Below, in pieces: positions 49,944 through 57,891 of a DNA stretch of 57,891 nt. The notes beneath the pieces are model-generated. The model searched no databases and had not been told where the DNA came from. It saw only the letters and a list, made by a program, of their open reading frames with translations. How positions within the stretch are numbered: position 1 is the stretch's first letter; each line of letters starts with the position of its first letter. Position numbers and translations under genes: made by a program. Source of the stretch: Alphaproteobacteria bacterium (GTDB taxonomy: Bacteria; Pseudomonadota; Alphaproteobacteria; Micavibrionales; Micavibrionaceae); assembly GCA_016757515.1 (NCBI GenBank), contig JAERIN010000006.1:1-57891 (forward strand). Direction: 5' to 3'.

Positions 49944-51059
49944 CTATAAAATTTTAGTCAAAGTCCCGCCGAACAAGTCTAGCTTTTCCGCACAGTCCGC
50001 CAGGGGAGCGAACAGAGCGCCTTCTGTCCCGGTGAGCCAGACCTGCCCACCAAGGTCCGCGAGGAGGGAAAACAGGGCCGCGCGGCGCTGTGGGTCCAGG
50101 TGCGCGGCGACCTCGTCCAAGAGGAGAACCGGCGGGCCCCCGCTCTCGGCGGCCACGCGGGCAGCCTGAGCCAAAACGATAGAGAGCAATAGGGCCTTTT
50201 GCTCCCCCGTAGAGCTGTGTGCGGCGGGTGTGCCGCTCTGGCGGCCTGTGACAAGAAGGTCCCCCCGGTGGGGTCCTACGGTGCAGCGGCCGGTGGCAGC
50301 GTCCAATGCACGGGCGGCGTGGAGCGCGCGTGCCAGGGCGTCTTCGGCCTCCAGCGCGGCGTGGCCCTCAGGCAGGGTCTGGTCTTCCCAAGCCAAGTTC
50401 GGCAGAGGGAAATCCCCCTCCAGCGCGGCGGCGGACAGGTGAGCCGCGGCCTCGGCCCGCGCCGCCGCTATGGCGACGCCGGAGGCCGCCATCTGAGCCT
50501 CCAGCCCGGAAAGCCAGGACGCGCGGGCGCGTGTGGACGGCTGGCGCAGGACGCGCCCCCGCTCCGCCATGGCACCCGCGTAGCGCGTGACCAAAGCCCC
50601 GTGGCCGGGGTTGAGTGCCAGGACAAGGCGATCCAGGAAGGCCCGTCGGCCCGCCGGAGGTCCGGAGAGCACCCGGTCCATCGCGGGGGTGAGCCAAAGG
50701 CAGGCCAGGGACCCCTCCCCTGAGCGCCGCCGCCGCCCCGTGCCAGTATCTAGCCCGGTGCCCATACCCCGCCCGCCGGGCTCCACACGCCCCCAGACAG
50801 CCCAGGGCGCGGCGGCCCCCCAGCGGGTGATGTCTTCTGTGCGGGCGCGGCGCAGGCCGGGACCGGGGGCCAGGAGGGATATGGCCTCCAGGAGGTTAGT
50901 CTTGCCCGCCCCGTTTGGCCCTGTGATGACCACGGGCCCACAGGGCAGGCCCCCTAAGCGCAGGTCCGCGTGGGAGCGGAAGTCACTAAGCCGCAGTTCG
51001 GACACAAAGACGGGGGACAAGGCCCGGCCTGTATAGCGTCGCGTGGCCGTGGTCGGCAA
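49944..51059 (-). CDS. recF: DNA replication and repair protein RecF
   Basis: ABC-type ATPase that loads RecA at gaps. The Walker A motif GPNGAGKTNLLEAIS follows the family start RLSDFRSHADL; the signature and Walker B region is HSSTGEQKALLLSIVLAQAA and PVLLLDEVAAHLDPQRR near residue 315. The frame opens with TTG at 51059; a GTG at 51005 (VSELRLSDFR) is a shorter option. The last few codons are AT-rich. dnaN, its usual neighbour, is far away; pabB follows upstream by eight bases. Confidence 0.93.
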   Translation of the reverse strand: MPTTATRRYTGRALSPVFVSELRLSDFRSHADLRLGGLPCGPVVITGPNGAGKTNLLEAISLLAPGPGLRRARTEDITRWGAAAPWAVWGRVEPGGRGMGTGLDTGTGRRRRSGEGSLACLWLTPAMDRVLSGPPAGRRAFLDRLVLALNPGHGALVTRYAGAMAERGRVLRQPSTRARASWLSGLEAQMAASGVAIAAARAEAAAHLSAAALEGDFPLPNLAWEDQTLPEGHAALEAEDALARALHAARALDAATGRCTVGPHRGDLLVTGRQSGTPAAHSSTGEQKALLLSIVLAQAARVAAESGGPPVLLLDEVAAHLDPQRRAALFSLLADLGGQVWLTGTEGALFAPLADCAEKLDLFGGTLTKIL

Positions 51060-51067
51060 GGCGCGCC

Positions 51068-52282
51068 TTACCCCGTCATCCCATCGGCCTTGGCCAGGGT
51101 CTCGGCGTACTCCGCAGCCGTGTCAGAGGCGAGGGTGATTCCCCCGCCTGTGCGGAGGGTGGCCTGCCCCCCCTCAAAGGTGAGAGTCCGTATGAGGATG
51201 TTGCTATCGGCCCGCCCGTCAAAGCCGATATACGCCAGGGACCCGCAGTACGCGCGGCGCGGCGCGTCCTCCAGAGCTTCTATTATCTCCATCGCCCGCG
51301 CCTTCGGTGCGCCCGTGACGCTTCCCCCCGGCCAGCACGCCTCCAGGAGGTCCAGCGCATCCCGCCCCGGTGCCAGCACGCCCGTGACCGTGGACACCAG
51401 GTGATGGACCTTCGCAAAGGTCTGCAACTCACACAGCTTTGCGACCTCCACGCTCACGTCCGCGCACACCCGAGACAGGTCGTTGCGCATCAGGTCCACA
51501 ATCATCACGTTCTCCGCGCGATCCTTGGCGCTGTTGATCAAGGTCATTGCGTTTTGCCCGCGCGGCAGTGTCCCCTTAATGGGGCAGGTCTCCACCCGGC
51601 CCTTGGCCCGCACGCGCAGGAACCGCTCGGGCGAGGCGCTGGCCACCACCTGGCCCCCGCCTGCGTCAAAATACCCCCCCATGGGGGCCGGATTGCGCGC
51701 CCGCAGGGCCAAATAGTGCGCATACGGTGGTCCCCGATACGGCCCCGTAAATCTCTGCGAGAGGTTGGCCTGGAAGATATCCCCCTCACGGATGTGCTCT
51801 ATCACCCTCGCCACGCGGGCCTCGTATTCTGCGGGAGTCAGTGTCGGCGCCAGGCGCAAAGGCTGTGGTTCTTTATAGAACGAAACGTTTCGTTCTATAA
51901 ACATTCTTATAAACGAGCCGTTTCGTTCTATATCCCCGTGGGTGATAAGCCAGGCCCTGTCCGCCGCGTGGTCCACAGCCAAGACCTGTGTGTACAGGCC
52001 CATAAAAGCCCTTCCGTCATAAAAGATCAGCCCAGCAGCGCCACCCTGGAACGGCGGAAGGCCAGGCACTGCAGGGCATAGCGGGCCCAGAGCGGCGCGG
52101 ATGTCCGCAAAGGCACCTATCACAGCATCCGGGTCACAGCACAAAAAGCTATACCGGCCATAGGGATGCGCCGCGTCTGCGCTGTCCAGCCACAGGATAT
52201 GCCGCGCAGCGGCCGCGTTCATGGCCGCAAAAACTCGGGGCAGGTCCGGCGCGGGCACTTCGGTCACATGCGGGGCGTCCAT
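51068..52282 (-). CDS. pabB: Aminodeoxychorismate synthase component I
   Basis: First step from chorismate to 4-aminobenzoate for folate. The 404-residue protein carries FQANLSQRFTGPY near residue 185, SPERFLRVRAKGRVETCPIK with PIKGT-PRG near 243 (the Lys of PIKGT marks PabB), ENVMIVDLMRNDLSRV near 270, and GSVTGAPKARAMEIIEAL near 330. Between the small N-terminal domain and the catalytic domain there is an in-frame insert of about 20 residues (IERNGSFIRMF then IERNVSFYK), encoded by an AT-rich palindromic repeat; it is absent from normal PabB. The gene diverges from mnmA. Confidence 0.93.
   Translation of the reverse strand: MDAPHVTEVPAPDLPRVFAAMNAAAARHILWLDSADAAHPYGRYSFLCCDPDAVIGAFADIRAALGPLCPAVPGLPPFQGGAAGLIFYDGRAFMGLYTQVLAVDHAADRAWLITHGDIERNGSFIRMFIERNVSFYKEPQPLRLAPTLTPAEYEARVARVIEHIREGDIFQANLSQRFTGPYRGPPYAHYLALRARNPAPMGGYFDAGGGQVVASASPERFLRVRAKGRVETCPIKGTLPRGQNAMTLINSAKDRAENVMIVDLMRNDLSRVCADVSVEVAKLCELQTFAKVHHLVSTVTGVLAPGRDALDLLEACWPGGSVTGAPKARAMEIIEALEDAPRRAYCGSLAYIGFDGRADSNILIRTLTFEGGQATLRTGGGITLASDTAAEYAETLAKADGMTG
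51872..51935. repeat. In-frame palindromic repeat element inside pabB
   Basis: Positions 51872-51901 are a 30-bp perfect palindrome: TTTATAGAACGAAAC and its reverse complement. A third half-site, CGTTTCGTTCTATA, lies at 51919-51932. On the coding strand this is two tandem units of about 33 bases, each opening ATAGAACGAAACG, adding about 20 codons without changing frame. It is AT-rich in a GC-rich gene. Confidence 0.85.
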
Positions 52283-52319
52283 GTCACCCCTTATAGACGC
52301 ACGCGGGCCCTTGACCTAT

Positions 52320-53432
52320 ATGGCTTCCATGAACTCCCTTGGCATAGACAAGCCCCCAGCCAAAACCCGTGTTGCGGTCGCCATGTCCGGTGGCGTGGAC
52401 AGCTCCACCACTGCGGCCCTCTTGGCGCGGGAGGGGTATGACCTCGTGGGCTTAACGCTAAAGCTGTACGACAAGACGGACCAAGACAGCGGCAAAAGCT
52501 GCTGCACCGGATCGGACATCGCGGATGCGGCGGCCATAGCAGCGGAATACGGCTTTGACCATCACGTTCTGGACGTGCGCCAAGCCTTCGCGCGCAAGGT
52601 TATAGACAGCTTCGTGGGCGCCTACGCTGCGGGCATGACGCCCATTCCCTGCGCGACCTGCAACGCAGTCGTGAAGTTCGGGGACATGCTGGACGCCGCG
52701 CTTGGCCTGGGCGCGGACTGCCTAGCCACTGGGCATTACGTCCAGACACGTGCGGGCCCCACAGGAACACCACAGCTGCACCGGGGTGCGGACCCCACCA
52801 AGGACCAGAGCTATTTCCTGTTCGCCGTGCCGCCGGCGGCCCTGGCCAAGGCGCGCTTCCCCCTGGGCGGGTGGACCAAGGCGCGCACGCGGGCGGAGGC
52901 GGCGCAGTTTGGCCTCCTCACAGCCAAGAAGGCAGAGAGTCAAGACATCTGCTTTGTGCCCAGTGGAGACTACACAGAGGTCGTGGCCCCCCGCGCTGGG
53001 GCAAAGCCTGGGGACATTGTGGACGAGTCTGGCCGCATCCTGGGCCAACACCGAGGCATCATCCACTACACCATCGGGCAGCGGCGGGGCCTGGGCATAG
53101 GCGGAGGGAACAAGGTCGACGGAGGCGCGCTTTATGTTGTGCGCATAGACCCGGCGCGGAACGCGGTGGTCGTGGGACCAAAGGCCGCGCTCGCCCGCAC
53201 GGTGATTGCCATACAAGACTGCACCTGGCACGAGCCGGGGGCGGCCGGGCCGGTACAGCTCCAGTTTCGCTCGGCCATGGTGCCGGTGGAGGCGGTGCTG
53301 GATCCAGGGCCGGGGGGCACAGCCCGCCTCACGCTTCACGCGCCGCAGTACGGCATAGCGCCGGGCCAGGCGGCGGTGTGCTACGCAGGAACACGGGTCC
53401 TGGGCGGGGGCATCATCGCAGCGGCAGCCTAG
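52320..53432 (+). CDS. mnmA: tRNA-specific 2-thiouridylase MnmA
   Basis: Inserts sulfur at U34 of Lys, Glu and Gln tRNAs. The 370-residue protein has the PP-loop [16 protein letters not shown] near residue 20, the catalytic Cys in [17 protein letters not shown] near 107, [21 protein letters not shown] near 197, and the second Cys in [15 protein letters not shown] near the end. ATG at 52320; the ATG at 52329 is an alternative. It diverges from pabB with 37 bases between starts and is followed by ispH on the same strand. Confidence 0.96.
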   Translation: MASMNSLGIDKPPAKTRVAVAMSGGVDSSTTAALLAREGYDLVGLTLKLYDKTDQDSGKSCCTGSDIADAAAIAAEYGFDHHVLDVRQAFARKVIDSFVGAYAAGMTPIPCATCNAVVKFGDMLDAALGLGADCLATGHYVQTRAGPTGTPQLHRGADPTKDQSYFLFAVPPAALAKARFPLGGWTKARTRAEAAQFGLLTAKKAESQDICFVPSGDYTEVVAPRAGAKPGDIVDESGRILGQHRGIIHYTIGQRRGLGIGGGNKVDGGALYVVRIDPARNAVVVGPKAALARTVIAIQDCTWHEPGAAGPVQLQFRSAMVPVEAVLDPGPGGTARLTLHAPQYGIAPGQAAVCYAGTRVLGGGIIAAAA

Positions 53433-53476
53433 AGTCTTTTTTGGAAGGGTGTGCCGCTTCACTGGAGGGCCAAAAA

Positions 53477-54421
53477 ATGGACGCAGACGAGACCCCCCTC
53501 ACCCTCCTCTTGGCCGCGCCGCGGGGCTTTTGCGCCGGGGTAGATCGGGCCGTGCAGATCGTGGAGCGCGCGCTGGTCCTTCACGGCGCGCCGGTCTACG
53601 TCCGGCACGAGATTGTGCACAATGCCCACGTCGTGGGGCGCCTCGCCGCCATGGGCGCGGTGTTCGTGGACGAGCTGAGCGCCGTGCCGGACGGGCGGCC
53701 CGTGGTGTTCTCCGCCCACGGGGTGGCAAAGTCCGTGCCCGCTGCGGCCCGCGCGCGGGGCCTGGCGTACATAGACGCCACATGCCCCCTGGTGTCCAAG
53801 GTGCATCGGCAGGTACAGCGCGCACATGCGGCGGAGCGCACGGTCATCCTCATCGGCCACGCCGGGCACCCAGAGGTCGTGGGTACCATGGGGCAGCTCC
53901 CCAAAGGCGCGGTCCGCCTGGTGCAGTCTGTGGCGGAGGTGGCCGCGCTGCCCGGCGATATGGGCCCCCTGGCCTATTGCACGCAGACAACCCTGTCCGT
54001 GGACGACACGGCGGAAATTGTGCAGGCCCTGAAAGAGCGCTTCCCGGACATCGCCGCCCCCCGCCGCGACGACATCTGCTATGCCACCACAAACCGACAA
54101 GCTGCGGTGAAGGCCATCGCCCCCCGGTGCGACGCCCTGCTTGTGATAGGCGCGGCGAACTCCTCCAACGCGGGCCGCCTGGTGGAGGTCGCGCACGCCG
54201 CCGGGTGCCCCCAGGTCGCCCTCATCGCCGACGCGGGGGACATAGACTGGGCCGCGCTGACGAACGTCCGCACGCTTGGCCTCACGGCGGGGGCCAGCGC
54301 GCCGGAGACCCTGGTGCGCGACGTGTTGGCCGCCGCCCGCGCCCGCCGCGCCGTGACGGTGGAGGAGGTCGCCGTCGCGCGGGAGGACGTGCGTTTTGGG
54401 CTGCCTCAGGGGCTATCGTAA
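53477..54421 (+). CDS. ispH: 4-hydroxy-3-methylbut-2-enyl diphosphate reductase
   Basis: Last enzyme of the MEP isoprenoid pathway; makes IPP and DMAPP using a [4Fe-4S] cluster. The three cluster Cys are visible: Cys19 in [12 protein letters not shown], Cys near 103 in [14 protein letters not shown], and Cys near 200 in [13 protein letters not shown]. His residues are in [13 protein letters not shown] and the E-x-N region [12 protein letters not shown] closes the site. 314 residues. ATG at 53477. Its end overlaps the convergent glycosyltransferase gene by nine bases. Confidence 0.97.
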   Translation: MDADETPLTLLLAAPRGFCAGVDRAVQIVERALVLHGAPVYVRHEIVHNAHVVGRLAAMGAVFVDELSAVPDGRPVVFSAHGVAKSVPAAARARGLAYIDATCPLVSKVHRQVQRAHAAERTVILIGHAGHPEVVGTMGQLPKGAVRLVQSVAEVAALPGDMGPLAYCTQTTLSVDDTAEIVQALKERFPDIAAPRRDDICYATTNRQAAVKAIAPRCDALLVIGAANSSNAGRLVEVAHAAGCPQVALIADAGDIDWAALTNVRTLGLTAGASAPETLVRDVLAAARARRAVTVEEVAVAREDVRFGLPQGLS

Positions 54422-55159
54422 CGCTCGCGCCCAGCGGTAGGCCCAGGGGGCCCAGCGGCGCACGGCCAGGGCCAGCGCCTGGCAGAGCCATATGATCGCG
54501 CATCCCAGGGGCCCGGCGATGCCCAGCGCCCGGCGGATGGCCCACTCCTCTGCCCGTGCGCGGGCCGCTTGCTGCTGCGAGACGCCGCCAGGGGCGAAGA
54601 CGCACACAGCGTGGGGCCAGTAGGCCGCCTGCGCCCCGCCGCGCAGGAAGCGCGCGGTCAGGGCATAGTCCGCCGCGAGGCGCCACCGCGTATCGTACCG
54701 CAGCGTGCCCAGGGCCGCGCGGCGGTAGAGCATGGCCTGGTGGTGCGTGGGCATCCCCCGCGCGATGGCGGCGGCGGGCTTGGCGGGCTTATAGAACCCG
54801 CCTTCCTCAAGCGCGTCGCCGTACACAAAATCCGCCCCCGGCTGCGCCACGATGAACGCCTCCAGGCCGCGCAACACGCCTGGCCCCGCCAGGGCATCCC
54901 CAGCGTTCAGGAACAACAGCCAGGCACCTCTCGCCCGCTCTATCCCCCTGTTCATGGCGTCGTATATCCCCGCATCAGGCACGCTGCGCCAGTCCGCAAG
55001 CGGGTGCCCTGCCAACCACTGCGCCGTCCCATCCGTGCTGGCCCCGTCCACGACCACCCACTCATAGTCGTCGCAGTCCTGCGCCTCCACAGAGGTCCAG
55101 GTATCGCGCAGACCCGCCAGGTTGTCCCGCGTGATGGTGATGAGGGAAAACAGCGTCAT
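54413..55159 (-). CDS. Family 2 glycosyltransferase
   Basis: A 248-residue GT-A glycosyltransferase. It opens [20 protein letters not shown], with [19 protein letters not shown] near residue 35, [20 protein letters not shown] near 60 and the catalytic DxD-like region [12 protein letters not shown] near 85. Similar enzymes add sugars in LPS or capsule synthesis. The C-terminus has a membrane-attaching hydrophobic segment ([16 protein letters not shown]). The ATG overlaps the era stop (ATGA), so it is coupled to era, an unusual partner. Confidence 0.85.
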   Translation of the reverse strand: MTLFSLITITRDNLAGLRDTWTSVEAQDCDDYEWVVVDGASTDGTAQWLAGHPLADWRSVPDAGIYDAMNRGIERARGAWLLFLNAGDALAGPGVLRGLEAFIVAQPGADFVYGDALEEGGFYKPAKPAAAIARGMPTHHQAMLYRRAALGTLRYDTRWRLAADYALTARFLRGGAQAAYWPHAVCVFAPGGVSQQQAARARAEEWAIRRALGIAGPLGCAIIWLCQALALAVRRWAPWAYRWARALR

Positions 55160-56055
55160 GCCAGTCCTATAGCCCGCAGTGCCTCGGCCCGCTCGGGCCA
55201 GTCGGGGGCGACTTTGACAAACAGCTTCAGGTGCACCGGGCGGCCCAACACGCTTGCAATCTCCGCACGGGCGGCGGTGCCCACCGCGCCCAGGGCCGCC
55301 CCGCCCTTGCCCAGCAGAATCGCCCGCTGCGACGCGCGCCGGACGCTGATGAGCGCAGAAACCTTCAGGCTCCCGTCCCGGAACGCCTCCCACCCCTCCA
55401 CCTCCACCATCGCGTCGTGGGGCACTTCGGCGTGGAAACGGCGGAGAATCTGCTCCCGCACGGCCTCAGCAGCGGCCAGGCGCGCGGGTGCGTCCGTCAC
55501 CTCGTCCGCCGCGAACAGCCACGGCCCCGCCGGCACGGCAGCGGCAAGAGCAGGGCCAAGGTCCGCCACGCCGTCCCCGGTTTTTGCGCTGACCATGAAC
55601 ACCCCGGCGTAGCCCCCCGCCAAAGACGCCGCAAGAGGCAGGAGGGCGGCCTTGCGCACACGGTCCACCTTGTTCAAGGCCAAGAAGACGGGTCCCCGGG
55701 CCCCCTCCACAATCTTGTCCTTCAAGGTCTGTGCGCGCTCCGCCGCGTCCCGGCCTGCCGCGTCCACGATGTGCAGGGCCGCATCCGCGCTCCCCGCCGC
55801 CTCCCACGCCGCGGCGACCATGGCCTTGGCCAGGCGGGTCCTGCCCCCCTCCTGCAGCCCCGGCGTGTCCATAAGGCACACCTGCGCCGGGCCAATAAGG
55901 GCGATGCCCATAAGGCGGGAGCGCGTTGTGCCAGGCTTGGGGGAGGTGATGGCAACCTTCTCCCCCACCAGACGGTTGACCAGGGTGGACTTGCCCGCGT
56001 TCGGGGCCCCCAAGACGGCCACAAAGCCGCAGCGTGCGTCGTCCGTGTCATCCAT
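55156..56055 (-). CDS. era: GTPase Era
   Basis: Essential GTPase for 16S rRNA maturation and 30S assembly. G1 is GAPNAGKSTLVNRLVG near residue 16, G3 MDTPGLQEGGRT near 62, G4 ALNKVDRVRKAAL near 125, G5 VSAKTGDG near 155, and the KH domain includes GKGGAALGAVGTAARAEI near 255. 299 residues. rnc, its usual upstream neighbour, is absent. The ATG is at 56055. Confidence 0.96.
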   Translation of the reverse strand: MDDTDDARCGFVAVLGAPNAGKSTLVNRLVGEKVAITSPKPGTTRSRLMGIALIGPAQVCLMDTPGLQEGGRTRLAKAMVAAAWEAAGSADAALHIVDAAGRDAAERAQTLKDKIVEGARGPVFLALNKVDRVRKAALLPLAASLAGGYAGVFMVSAKTGDGVADLGPALAAAVPAGPWLFAADEVTDAPARLAAAEAVREQILRRFHAEVPHDAMVEVEGWEAFRDGSLKVSALISVRRASQRAILLGKGGAALGAVGTAARAEIASVLGRPVHLKLFVKVAPDWPERAEALRAIGLA

Positions 56056-56130
56056 GCGCGCTTGCCCCCCGTAATCTGCTTTAGGTATAGACCACCGGGG
56101 CGGCTCCCGCCATGGCCCAGACCTCCGGAC

Positions 56131-56574
56131 TCAGCCTCCGGCGGCGGGGGCAGAGACGAGGGCGAGCTTGGCAAAGCCGGCGTCGTTCAGAGCGCCCATG
56201 AGGGCCATGACCTCCCCATAAGACAAGCCCGCGTCCGCGCGGAGGTATATCCGTCGGTCCGGCGCGGTGCTCAAAATCGCCTGGAGCTTGGGCACCAGGT
56301 CCGCGCGCGGAACGGCCATGTCCCCCACAAAGATCGCGCCGTCGCGCTTCAGGGTGATCTCCACGGGGCCCTTGTCCTCCACGGCGATGGCTCCCGCGCT
56401 GGACGCCGGGAGGTCCACAGGCACGCCGGTGGTCAAAAGGGGGGCCGTCACCATGAACACGATGAGCAGGACCAGCATCACGTCCACCAGGGGCGTTACG
56501 TTGATCTCCGACATGGGGCTCCGCCGCCGCCCGCGCCGCGTCCCGCCCTTGTCGTGCCCTACGCCTATGGCCAT
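56131..56574 (-). CDS. tolR: Tol-Pal/ExbD-type inner membrane protein TolR
   Basis: A 147-residue single-span protein. After a basic cytoplasmic start (about 22 residues) comes the family helix INVTPLVDVMLVLLIVFMVTA with the conserved Asp that couples the proton gradient, then a periplasmic domain ending with RADAGLSYGEVMALMGALNDAG. With TolQ it powers outer membrane constriction. ATG at 56574, one base after the tolQ stop. tolA, tolB and pal do not follow; era does. Confidence 0.92.
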   Translation of the reverse strand: MAIGVGHDKGGTRRGRRRSPMSEINVTPLVDVMLVLLIVFMVTAPLLTTGVPVDLPASSAGAIAVEDKGPVEITLKRDGAIFVGDMAVPRADLVPKLQAILSTAPDRRIYLRADAGLSYGEVMALMGALNDAGFAKLALVSAPAAGG

Positions 56575-56575
56575 C

Positions 56576-57352
56576 TCACGCCGCGTCCTTGTTCTGCCCA
56601 GCTCGCACACCGCTGGGCCCGGCGTCCATGTGGCGGGACAGAATAGCCAAGAACTCCTGCGCGAAGCCCTCCAGCCGGTCCGCGTAGCGGTCCATGGCGC
56701 TGGAGAACACGTTGTACGCGATGACGGCGGGGATGGCGGCCACCAGGCCTATGCCCGTGGCCAGTAGGGCCTCGGCGATGCCGGGGGCCACGACGGCCAG
56801 GGAGGTGTTGTTGGTCTTTGCTATGGACGTGAACGAGCCTACAATGCCCCACACCGTCCCGAAAAGGCCCACAAAGGGCGCGGTGGAGCCCACGGACGCC
56901 AGGAAGGTCATCCCCCGCTCCAGCGTGTGCATCTCCCGGCTGATGGTCACGCTCATAGCCCGCTCAATCCGCTGCTTCAGGCCCGCACGGAGCGACTCGC
57001 GCGCGGGAAGGCCGCTCTCCACCCCCGCGTGCCACTCCGCCATGCCCGCCACAAAGGTCCGCACCAGGGGATCGCCACGGGCGTTCTTCACCCGGTCGTA
57101 CAGGCGGTCCAGAGGCTCCCCGCTCCAGAACGCGTCCTCAAAGCGCGTGGCGGTCCGGGCCAGATGCGAGAGCATGGACCACTTCTGCCAGATGACAGCC
57201 CAGGACCACGCGGAGGCCAGAAGCAGCCCCACCATAACGATTTTCACCACCCACCCTGCCTGGAGGAACAGGCCAAAAATATCCGCATCCCCCGTGAGGC
57301 CCCCCACCAGGTCCGTGGTGCCAATGTCCTCCAAGGCCGTGCTCGTCGTCAT
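56576..57352 (-). CDS. tolQ: Tol-Pal/ExbB-type inner membrane protein TolQ
   Basis: A 258-residue three-helix protein of the ExbB/TolQ family. Helix 1 is VVKIVMVGLLLASAWSWAVIW near residue 38; helices 2-3 contain FLASVGSTAPFVGLFGTVWG near 150 and EALLATGIGLVAAIPAVIAYNVF near 195, with the conserved Thr and Gly face. The start MTTSTALEDIG at 57352 is chosen; longer frames upstream are Arg/Pro-rich shadows. ybgC is not visible upstream. Confidence 0.93.
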   Translation of the reverse strand: MTTSTALEDIGTTDLVGGLTGDADIFGLFLQAGWVVKIVMVGLLLASAWSWAVIWQKWSMLSHLARTATRFEDAFWSGEPLDRLYDRVKNARGDPLVRTFVAGMAEWHAGVESGLPARESLRAGLKQRIERAMSVTISREMHTLERGMTFLASVGSTAPFVGLFGTVWGIVGSFTSIAKTNNTSLAVVAPGIAEALLATGIGLVAAIPAVIAYNVFSSAMDRYADRLEGFAQEFLAILSRHMDAGPSGVRAGQNKDAA

Positions 57353-57650
57353 AAGGCGATTGTGTACGCCGCCGCGCGGACGGGCGCAAGCGGGGGCGGG
57401 CACGAGTCTCTTACAGGCGCGCCCGCGTGTTGAGCGCGCTCGCCACCGCCTATGGGTCGGCCGGGGAGGTGCTTTGATGTGCGCATTGCCAGGGTGGTCT
57501 GACGGGTTTATACGCACTGTATGCAAGCAACTATCCTGACTATGGCCTACCTCTTTATATGAACCTATCCCACAATTCGGGATTCACAATGGTTGGCATA
57601 TGTGATTCTATTGTTTTGGTTGATTCGCAAAACAAAACAAAGAGACAGAA
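57353..57650. other. Gap between tolQ and the IS element
   Basis: No gene is supported. GC-rich to about 57530, then AT-rich, so the insertion sequence probably begins between 57530 and 57570; its terminal inverted repeat cannot be confirmed because the other end is outside the window. Confidence 0.5.
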
Positions 57651-57891
57651 ATGCCAAAATTTATTGAATTAAGCGACGAGCATTGGGCCATTTTTCAAAG
57701 AATTTTCCCAGAAAATCAAAAGAAAAGAGGGCGCGGTATGCCACGCGCTGACTTAAGAAAAACCTTAAACTCTGTGCTCTATATTTTGATAAATGGCTGT
57801 AGATGGGCAGATTTACCACGAAATACAGACATCTATACCTCAAAATCCAGCGCCCACCGCGCTTTGCAAAGGTGGAAAGAAGACGGCACAT
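57651..57891 (+). mobile_element. IS5/IS4-type transposase, N-terminal part, cut by the window end
   Basis: The ATG at 57651 (AGAGA upstream) opens MPKFIELSDEHWAIFQRIFP, then RGRGMPRADLRKTLNSVLYI-LINGCRWADLPRNT and AHRALQRWKEDGT, the DUF4096 N-terminal helix-turn-helix of IS5-family (IS427/IS1031 type) transposases. The DDE catalytic part lies beyond the window. The gene is AT-rich compared with tolQ. No frame damage is visible in the 80 codons seen. Confidence 0.85.

Overview
The window is a GC-rich (roughly two thirds G+C by eye) stretch of an alphaproteobacterial chromosome. The alphaproteobacterial call rests on an NDUFS4-type complex I accessory subunit, an RpoH with the RpoH box, a class I PHA synthase, an NDUFS4/NuoD-type respiratory chain, a sigma-54 promoter in front of flagellar rod/hook genes, and the general look of the housekeeping proteins. 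I cannot name the genus. Most genes are single-copy housekeeping genes, but operons that are usually intact are scattered: nuoD stands alone, tolQR lacks tolA/tolB/pal, tatA lacks tatBC, accC lacks accB, and rpmH lacks rnpA. No tRNA or rRNA gene was seen.

Layout. 1-6.8 kb: argH, then a flagellar hook cluster (two FlgN-like proteins, FliK-like, FlgD, a low-GC FkbM methyltransferase, FlgE) behind a palindrome and a sigma-54 promoter. 6.8-8.4 kb: a DNA methyltransferase plus a frameshifted HNH endonuclease. 8.5-13.4 kb: der, aroQ, rpsI, rplM, a secreted LprI-like protein, tatA, a DUF2335 protein. 13.5-16.4 kb: a low-GC membrane protein and groESL under CIRCE control. 16.4-27.6 kb: acpP-fabF, dnaN, thyA, a periplasmic cyclophilin, rpoH, a degenerate EAL protein, lpxB, an IS630 remnant, dnaX-ybaB, rodA. 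27.8-34 kb: an isoprenylcysteine-methyltransferase-like protein, two Flp pilins, a hairpin-rich non-coding stretch, the NDUFS4-like gene, rpmH, accC, and the NAGGN osmoprotectant synthetase with its M42 peptidase. 34-41 kb: a plastic region with cargo genes at the 3' ends of rlmE and nuoD, parE, dispersed and tandem repeats. 41-49 kb: ruvB, phaC, cmk-rpsA, trpE. 49-57.5 kb: a RatA/COQ10-like gene, recF, pabB (carrying an in-frame palindromic insert), mnmA, ispH, a glycosyltransferase, era, tolR, tolQ. The window ends inside an IS5-type transposase.

Three signals tie the window together. (1) The tetranucleotide TCGA is strongly depleted: I counted about 24 sites where base composition predicts near 190. 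Ile-Asp/Glu pairs are accordingly written ATA-GA instead of ATC-GA. About a third of the TCGA sites fall in the few low-GC cargo genes, so TCGA content separates recent arrivals from resident genes. (2) Two cargo genes sit at the exact 3' ends of conserved genes (rlmE, nuoD), each flanked by a 21-26 bp duplication of the conserved gene's last codons, as if a common insertion process rebuilds the end of the host gene. (3) pabB contains an in-frame, AT-rich, tandem palindromic insert of about 66 bp that recalls the palindromic elements of Rickettsia genes. These, with the 44-bp dispersed repeat and the adjacent 11-bp tandem array near ruvB, are the best candidates for undescribed biology here.
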